DNA of 64,000 bases from Allolobophora icterica (taxonomy: Eukaryota; Annelida; Clitellata; Crassiclitellata; Lumbricidae), in assembly GCA_963556255.1 (NCBI GenBank), contig OY744609.1, positions 25,920,358 to 25,984,357 on the forward strand, given 5' to 3'. The translations under genes and the position numbers were made by a program. The notes beneath the pieces were generated by a model. It was not told the DNA's origin. It worked only from the letters and a program-made list of their open reading frames with translations, and did not search any database. Position 1 is the first letter of the stretch, and each line of letters opens with the position of its first letter. This document shows, piece after piece, positions 57,298 through 64,000 of this stretch.

Positions 57298-59382
57298 CTA
57301 AAGAGGAATAATTAATACTGCAAGATTAGCTTGCATTTCAAACGGAAGTATGACAAACACAAGAACTAATAAAAGGCATTTACAAGAAATTCTTCATTAC
57401 CAACTGCCAGGCTATTAACAATTGTTAAGCTAAGGAAATCAGTTACATGTACAAGAAAAAAATAGTCTGTATTCTAAATCTCTGATCAGGATTTTAAATC
57501 TCTTAATGGTCTAAAGCTCTCTTATCAGTACTCTAAATCTCTCATCTGTAACAATGTAACAAACGTAAACTGGTTGGTTTAAAGTGATTCAGAAGACATT
57601 TAATCTCTGTAGAACCAATAACTATTTCTGAGCGGAGTTTGTTTATCAAACACCTCAGCAGCTTCCACAATGAATTATCCATTTCCCTTGTCCTTTTTCA
57701 GAGGGGCAAGGTAGCCAAACGGAAAGCGTGCCTAGCCTGCAATGTGAACAGTACTGGTTCAAGTCTCCACTCAGGCGATCACTGTGTAGTGAGTGACCTT
57801 GAGCCAAAACCTTCACTCACAGCTGCTCAGCACCATTGAAGTTCTGTCATATGGTGATCGAGTGTTCACTTCTAAACTTTGGAAGGAGGGCAATATCAAA
57901 TACAGTTGTAGTGTTATATTCAGTGAGCAGGCCTACTCTTTTCATTACTAATTCACACTCTGCTTAAAGAAGTTTGGTCTTCTTGAATAAGCTGTAACTT
58001 CCAGGCTCTGCTTAATAACTAAATCCCATCTGCATACCTGCTGATCAGTATTACTAAACTGTTCTCCCACACTCACATTCTTTTCTATATTTTCATCAGA
58101 TGTTCTGCTTTATGGCTTTGGCGATGCCCCAGCACGCAGTAGCCGCTCATTTATGGCGAGTCTCCACTTCTTCCTGTCTTGTGCTCTCTGTATAGCCTCC
58201 TGCACGGATAGACCCATCTCCTTGCAGTCCTCTCGAATCCCATCAATCCATCGCAACCTTGGTCTTCCCTCCTCCGCTCCTCCAGATGTTATCTCCCTTC
58301 AATGGTGGGTTCTATGCAATAATGCTGCATTAGCTGGCATTAATAAAGTCTACGAAATCCTATTATTTTTCTCTCTCTGTTCCCATCAGTGTGCTACATG
58401 AAATCTCCCACAATCAAGGACCTTTCCCTATTACCCATTCCTAGTAGATGCATAGCCTCTGATTGGCTTCTGTTGTGGCATCTGGCACTTGCACTTTAGA
58501 CCTTAGATTTTTACATAAATACTTTTGTTGAAGGCCTCACTCTTCATACCACATCTCCCTAATGTATTTTACATTGTACTTAATATAAAGCGTAACCCAA
58601 CCAGCCAGTAAAATCCGCACCACACGATTACTTCACCGTCCAGGTGTCCCCCATAGATGGAAGAAAGCACAGCATCATCTTATCTCTCAAGCTGCCAGAT
58701 CATTGCAGGACCAGTATTTGTCACCAGCCGGCCGACATGTCGTAAACATCTCAAAGCCACTCCAAAGCGTGTAAATAACTCGTCGCAGGCACTAAAGAAA
58801 AACGTACAGTCATGATTACAGTTACCTGAAGGCTTCGTAACTCTTCGAGTTGTTTGTCGTGCTGGAAGCCAGTAACTCTCCGATCATTCTGAAGTCTATC
58901 ATTCTCTCGGAACAGATTTGAAACGTTCTGATTCATTCCACTGAGTTCCACACGATGACTAGAACAAAAGAAATGACCGAATCAATCAAGTGTACCACTA
59001 CGAGCTACCACTAACACCACTACAGCCAGTCAATCTCTAAGTCAGTCAATTACTGATTTTGTTGACCAGTCAGCTAATCTGTTTAACAACATGGTTAATC
59101 GTATTCGCAAACTCGGAATTTCTGAAGTGCTACTCAAGCACTGAACATGGTTTGACATGTACAAGTGTTACATCTGTAGCACTGTCTGGCAATTACTATG
59201 AGAAGAGTTTTAGCAGTTGGTGTGGGATGCGGTAGCCAATTGCTTAGAGCACTCACCTTATAACACAGATAGTACCAGTTCAAGCCTCCCTCAGACGATT
59301 ACTGTGTAGGAACCTTCAGCAAGTCCTTCACTCGCAATTGCTCAGTGCCATCGACTGATGCTTGGTCATTAGACAGTAATGC

Positions 59383-59456
<74 letters not shown>

Positions 59457-62061
59457 TGTTTTCATGGCGTAGCAGTATCTGGCAAATAAAACGAGAATAT
59501 TTTGGACAGTTGCTTTCACAGCCATAGCTAATGACACAGGAGAGGACACAGAAGGAAAGTGAGTTACAACTGGGAATTAAATGATCATCCAACTAAACAC
59601 TGATCACTTTAACACAGATGTCCTACCTCTGCAGTTCAGTTGATTGCTTTGTAATAAAACTCTGTATAAAGAAAGCACAACAAACAACTAATTACTTATA
59701 TAACTCCAACATCATTTGTTTACTGTAACAAAGTCATTAGCGAATTATGAATAAATATTTGAGCATGGTAAAATTTGATGTCGGCCCGCCTGCGGCTGAT
59801 CACGTATAAACAATACCCTATGCTTAGAGAGAATAGAGATAATATTACAGAACATCCTTCTGGGAATCATATTCCCGTTATGTTTACAAGTTCAGTCCAA
59901 ACTGAACTAGTAGGCTAGCAGTGATATTTTACTTCTAAAAATAATTCCTAATTCAGTTCTAATTCAGTTCTGAGCTCTTGAATTTTACTTCTAATTCTAA
60001 TTTTACTTCTCAAATAATTTTACTTCTAATTCCTATTTTAGTTCTCAAATAATTTTACTTCTAATTTTACTTTTCCAAATAATTATTAATTTCCGTGCAG
60101 TAAAAGTAGGCCTACATATGCAACGCTTGCAGAGAGAAGCTCACCAAACCTGTCTCGAGAAAGCAAAAACTATTTGAAGTAAAACAAGGGGTGAAGCTTT
60201 AGTCCTACAATGCTGGTAATTTGAATTTTTAGTCGTGTGGTTATCATTACTACGAAACGAAGAATTATCTAGTATCAGCGAAATCGGGTAGGCACTGTGT
60301 GGACAACCATATCACAGTATAAATAATTACACAGTACGTCGACTCCCGGCCTCTGCAGCAGTCAGAATGTGTGACCAAAAAAACATCTTGAAAGAGAACG
60401 TTTCCATGCCGATACACCGGAAACAATCACATCAAATATTTTTTAAACGTTACAACAACATTGAGGACTACACGCCGATATATCGGAATCCATCAAATAA
60501 AATATTTTTTAAACGTTTAAACAACATCGAGAACTTCATTACAATTAACAATATTATTTTTAACGTTAATTTCAGCTTAAATCTATAATTCAGGAGCTCA
60601 GATTCAAGATGGCGTCGCAATCACGTGACCACAAAAACTAGTCAACAGCCAGCAATGAGAGTTGACGTACTGTGTAATTATTTATACTGTGACCATATCC
60701 AAAACGATATGCAGTCGCTGATGGAATTCATTAGAGTCAGTCGGCAAGATTTAATGCTCTTAGGTTATGCCATCGTGTTACCATTCATCTATCCCCTTCC
60801 AAGACTTATATTGCTTGTATTTCTGCAGCTAGTGCTGTTCCACAAATTCCATCATTTTCCCCGTTTAGTACTTGGCATGTAGATCTGCCTGCACATGTAG
60901 TTTCGTCGAAATGATAAACCCAAAATTGGGCTATCTCGCTTCCTTCTGGTCAACATTCTCGATAAACTCGTAATTTTACAATTTAACGATCAAACCCGAA
61001 ATAAAATGGCGTATGAAACTGAGGTCGTTGGTACGCAATTAAGAGGGGACAATTAGACAACGAAGACCAAAGATAATAGAAATGGTATGCGCAGCGTCTT
61101 CATCTCAACCGAAGTTTTCCAATGGATTTTGTTTGGAGCGCGTGCAATTTTACCGGTACTAGCCTTCGTCTCAACTTAAGCGCCACAAGAAGTAAAATGA
61201 TTTTACTTCTGAAAATAATTCCTAATTTCGTTCATAATTTTACTTCGGCAAATAATTCCTAATTCAATTCTTAATTTCGTTCTTTCTGCTAAAATAATTC
61301 CTACTTTTACTTCTAGTTTTCGTTAACGAAATCATTTATTTTTACTTCTAATTTTAGTTTTCGTTAACGAAAATATCACTGTAGGCTAGTTGCCTACTGA
61401 TAAAAATAGCTGCTACTGTTATTATTGTTCAAGGGGCACATTGTTATTTTATTCGCAAACTGAAAATTCCTCACCAACTGTCAGTTGACTAAGCATAAGT
61501 GATGAATAAGCAGATGAAACAAAAGGCCACCACTCCTCTTCTTCAACGCTACATACTCCAAGAACTCTGAACATGGTGTCAACTATTAGCTAGCATATAT
61601 CGCAATAGTTCCCTAGCATTTATCACAATGATTCCCAAGCGTTTACCACATGGTTTCTTAGCATTTACCACAATGGTTTCCTAGCATATATTACAATGGT
61701 TTTCTAGCATATATTACAATGATTTCCTAGCATTTGTTGCAATGGTTGCCTAGCATTTATCATAATGATTCCCTAGCATTTTCTATACTGAGACCAAACA
61801 CTCCACGACTGGTTCCCTACTCACCATGAGTGAGCAAACATGGTGTGCAATCTGGGCGAGTGATTCACACTGGTCTGTCACGAGTGTCGACAGGAAGCCA
61901 GAACTGAGAGGAACACGTATAGCAAGTGGAGCAAGCCACTCGTCTGCTTTACCGGCGGACTGGTTGCATGTCGCTAGCGGTCGGATGGTCTCTTTATCTC
62001 GATGAAGTTTGTTGAGCATGTTCGGAAGAAGGTTAACGCTCATTCGACGATTTGGCTTCTC
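56470..62061 (-). CDS. Coiled-coil protein, 3' part (candidate Lbc-type Rho-GEF)
   Basis: Five exons on the minus strand: 62061-61825, 59661-59627, 58958-58826, 57297-56470 with continuous phase (the last two joined at phase 0), plus the upstream part outside the window. The first visible exon encodes NRRMSVNLLPNMLNKLHRDK and a segment ending AQIAHHVCSLM. A 35-nt microexon follows (FITKQSTELQ), then a helical segment QNVSNLFRENDRLQNDRRVT and QLEELRSLQ, then a long Glu/Gln/Lys coiled coil (about 65 residues, KQKKELNKFRAEQEAKLQQE onward). A Ser/Pro-rich tail ends in a stop at 56470. The coiled coil followed by LPMKLS and LPMNLAGKSK motifs in a disordered tail resembles C-termini of AKAP13/ARHGEF2/18/28-type Rho-GEFs, but no DH or PH domain is in the window, so the assignment is tentative. 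(Four exons are listed; the count of five in the summary includes the expected adjoining upstream exon.). Confidence 0.6.
57703..57850 (+). mobile_element. tRNA-derived SINE, family a
   Basis: AGGTAGCCAAACGGAAAGCG and GGTTCAAGTCTC (A- and B-box-like), then ACCTTGAGCCAAAACCTTCA and GCTCAGCACCATTGA. Intronic in the coiled-coil gene. Confidence 0.7.
58095..58290 (-). mobile_element. LINE 3' coding fragment
   Basis: Minus strand reads GRPRLRWIDGIREDCKEMGL then SVQEAIQSTR and a degraded end; C-terminal RGRP..RW motif of R1/I/RTE-like LINEs. Confidence 0.7.
58826..58958 (-). CDS. Coiled-coil gene, internal exon
   Basis: 133 nt. Acceptor TTGTTCTAG|T, donor CTTCAG|GTAACT. Encodes HRVELSGMNQNVSNLFREND and KQLEELRSLQ. 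Confidence 0.7.
59219..59456 (+). mobile_element. tRNA-derived SINE, family a, with (AAT)n tail
   Basis: Head GATGCGGTAGCCAATTGC and AGTTCAAGCCTCC; body GCAAGTCCTTCACTCGCAAT and GCTCAGTGCCATCGACTGAT; 3' (AAT)n array 59385-59456. Orientation opposite to the host gene. Confidence 0.8.
59627..59661 (-). CDS. Coiled-coil gene, 35-nt microexon
   Basis: Acceptor TTTATACAG|AGT, donor CAGAG|GTAGGA. Without it the neighbouring exons are out of phase; with it the frame is continuous (SFITKQSTELQ then Ser). Confidence 0.6.
59919..61381. mobile_element. hAT-like element, family I copy 2
   Basis: 1463 bp, ends CAGTGATATTTTAC / AAAATATCACTG, perfect 8-bp duplication TAGGCTAG (59911-59918, 61382-61389). 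Subterminal TTTTACTTCTAATT arrays at both ends. The interior (60110-61200) includes two short plus-strand frames (60367-60588, 60625-60882) without recognisable similarity. Intron of the coiled-coil gene. Confidence 0.92.
61600..61790. repeat. 24-bp tandem repeat (CCTAGCATTTATCACAATGGTTT)n
   Basis: About eight imperfect units, ending 35 bp from the first visible exon of the coiled-coil gene. Confidence 0.85.
61825..62061 (-). CDS. Coiled-coil gene, first visible exon
   Basis: 237 nt, phase 0 to phase 0. Acceptor TTCTTATAG|GAG, donor CTCATG|GTGAGT. Confidence 0.65.
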
Positions 62062-62134
62062 CTATAAGAAAACGGACATATCACTGTTTTCAAGGTCACT
62101 TCACTCTATTTCATTATTTCATTCAAATCATTTT

Positions 62135-62206
62135 AGCACTTTAATCACAAGAGTATACTAAAAGTGACTTGCAAACCGATGCAACTTCTCATTAAAGTGT
62201 TAATAG
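62135..62206 (-). repeat. Short palindromic repeat, copy 4
   Basis: Arms AGCACTTTAATCACAAGAG and CTTCTCATTAAAGTGTTAA around TATACTAAAAGTGACTTGCA. Same core as copies at 33712, 39885 and 53412. Confidence 0.75.
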
Positions 62207-62319
62207 CAGCCCTTCCAGATGTGTACTCAGAGGCTCCCCATAGTTTTCAAGTGTTGACAAAAGAAAATACAGAAACCAACCAAAGTAGCTGTATCCGACC
62301 CACCCACAATATTGTTGTC

Positions 62320-62480
62320 CTGCATTGTCACAAAGCATGCCACACATTACCAAATCACTCCCAATCTCAATATTTTTACTGGCTTCAAATCCCCAAATAA
62401 ACAGCGTACAAAGTCCTAAAGTCAATTACATGCAACTCACTTCAAACCTTTCAACGATGCTATCTTTGTCAGTTGTTTTC
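62320..62480 (+). mobile_element. Possible LINE 3' relic
   Basis: Weak resemblance to the HHITPILKSLHWLKIPERI block of the LINE at 43650 (ACATTACCAAATCACTCCCA ... TGGCTTCAAATCCCC). Heavily decayed. Confidence 0.3.
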
Positions 62481-63450
62481 GATCCAACCACTCTGCTTAA
62501 CCCACTCCTCTTTGCTCTAACACTTCTTTTGCCTCCATTAACCTTATCCTGGTAATAGCTGCATAGATCAAGCTGTTCCACCCCCCCCCCCGAACAAACT
62601 CTTGCCACAATTATGACAACCAAGACATCATACCCACACTCACCAGCTCTGCACCTCTTGAAATATCTGCAAAGGTCTTCCACTCAAAGCCGAGAACATT
62701 TCCTTTCAACAAATCCTACCACTACTGCTCCTCATCCCTCTCACTGCTCAAATTCTAATACCACCCAAATTTAGACGACACCTATAGTATAAAGGGACGA
62801 AAAGGAGGCCCTTGTAGACATGATGGTGCAGTAAGCAAGTGTACAGTACGAGTTTGCAAATACACAACTGTGCAGTAGGATTTCTGAGGTCTGCATGGTT
62901 AAATAGGTGTAGCGACGAAGAAATAATTGTTCACTACAAAAGAACACTACCCATCCTGCTATAGGCAGATTACACAAGTCAAGCCTAAGCCACTACTTAC
63001 TTACTTAAATGACCATTTCGCTGCAATGGGTTTACCTGGTCATAATGCTCCCCAGAATCAGATCCAATTTACACTGGGAAGACAGCAACCACTCACCAAA
63101 CCCTCTTGCCGACAATCTTCTCCGCCAGCATTGAAAGCGTAGTTAAATTTTTATTACTTTACGCACTGGTCATTTACATTATGCTTACTTACTATTATTC
63201 TTACTTATGAGTATGCCTATTTACAATTACGCTTAGTTACGATTACATCTGTTTACTGACATTGTTGTTGTTGGTTCGATTGGTATCCATAAGACTTGAT
63301 GTAATTACAAGACTTGCTCGTCTACATGTAAAAGTCTACAAGAGACAATAAATATTTCATGTTTTTAAAATTTAATGCTTGCAATAGGTAAAAGTTACAC
63401 ATAAAAGCATGCCCACTTACGAGCCTCCATTTATTTTTACTCTGGGTTAT
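62481..63450. other. Unannotated sequence
   Basis: No exon of the coiled-coil gene identified. A poly-C run is at 62580-62591. Confidence 0.4.
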
Positions 63451-63454
63451 AAAA

Positions 63455-63710
63455 GAGTTTAGGGTGCACAATTATCTATTGGTTAGCAAGCTGGATTGTC
63501 AACCGAGATGTTGGGGGTTCAAATGCCAACCAGGACAGAAAGATATTTCCTGATTTCTGCTCAACTTGCACCCCTAGAAAACTCACCCATAAACTGAGCA
63601 GAATGACCACACTGTCCATTGGAGATCAAGTTGTGAGGGACAGGACTGGCCATGTGCCTTCCTATGAAGAAATACTTCGTATGCATGGCTGTCTCTGGCT
63701 TAGACTAATT
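63455..63710 (+). mobile_element. tRNA-derived SINE, family c
   Basis: Plus-strand copy: head with TTGGTTAGCAAGCTGG and GGGGTTCAAATGCC, body with GAGGGACAGGACTGGCC, end with GCATGGCTGTCTCTGG. Confidence 0.75.
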
Positions 63711-64000
63711 AAGGATGCTCTTCTTCAATAAGCAGAGTTCAAAGGCTATATTTAAACATTTTGGTCCTAATCTGATCCATTCTGGAGATCTTGGTTTTAA
63801 AAATGTGCTAAATAAAAGAATAGGTTCCAATCCTATACAAAGACTTTGGTTTTCAAAGTGTTGGGTTTTCATAACTATACAAATGCCTTGGTTCTAATCT
63901 TATAACAAACTTCACTATTAAATTTTAATGTGCTATCATGAGACAGTCAGAAAGCAAACAGGACTATAGCAATGGACAGCATGATAATGTAGTACTTGTA

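Noticed and set aside
62426..62683. Minus-strand ORF as an exon of the coiled-coil gene
   Set aside because: No suitable splice sites in phase and no helical or family-like sequence; region looks like LINE debris.

Overview
This is a eukaryotic (animal) nuclear window. Genes are split by spliceosomal introns, intergenic and intronic DNA is full of non-LTR retrotransposon fragments, tRNA-headed SINEs, trinucleotide microsatellites and hAT-type DNA transposons, and there is no prokaryotic operon structure. The gene content (SLC22 transporters, a LARP6 homologue, a coiled-coil protein) and repeat mix fit a marine invertebrate, plausibly a deuterostome such as an echinoderm. The species is inference only.

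Host genes. (1) Minus strand, 312-6587: first two coding exons of an SLC22-type organic ion/carnitine transporter; the rest lies left of the window. (2) Minus strand, 27560-40432: a complete tandem paralogue, for which I derive 11 coding exons (1788 nt, 595 codons plus stop). All junction phases agree if intron 3 uses a GC donor. (3) Plus strand, 46339-48508: LARP6, with La motif, RRM and C-terminal LSA-like motif in one large exon plus a probable short second exon. (4) Minus strand, 56470-62061: the 3' five exons of a coiled-coil protein, tentatively the C-terminus of an Lbc/AKAP13/ARHGEF-type Rho-GEF; its 5' part lies to the right.

Repeats by region. 0.7-9.9 kb: hAT-like elements nested in each other and in LINEs, inside and upstream of transporter A, then a 1.9-kb inverted-repeat transposon with a decayed transposase. 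10-19 kb: a relic field of CR1/Jockey/RTE-like LINEs, one split by a hAT element. 19-26 kb: more hAT copies, a dispersed duplicated unit and a possible LTR-element leader with gag-like ORF. 27-41 kb: transporter B, with microsatellites abutting several splice sites. 41-46 kb: nested hAT/SINE/LINE complex. 48.5-56 kb and 62-64 kb: mostly unannotated DNA with SINEs and tandem repeats.

Main theme: by reading termini directly I find 18 insertions from about ten families with hAT-like ends, each flanked by an 8-bp target duplication (15 perfect, 3 with one mismatch). Other notable signals are an array of repeated 5' splice-site copies beside exon 7 of transporter B and a recurrent roughly 70-bp TTAA-associated palindromic repeat.
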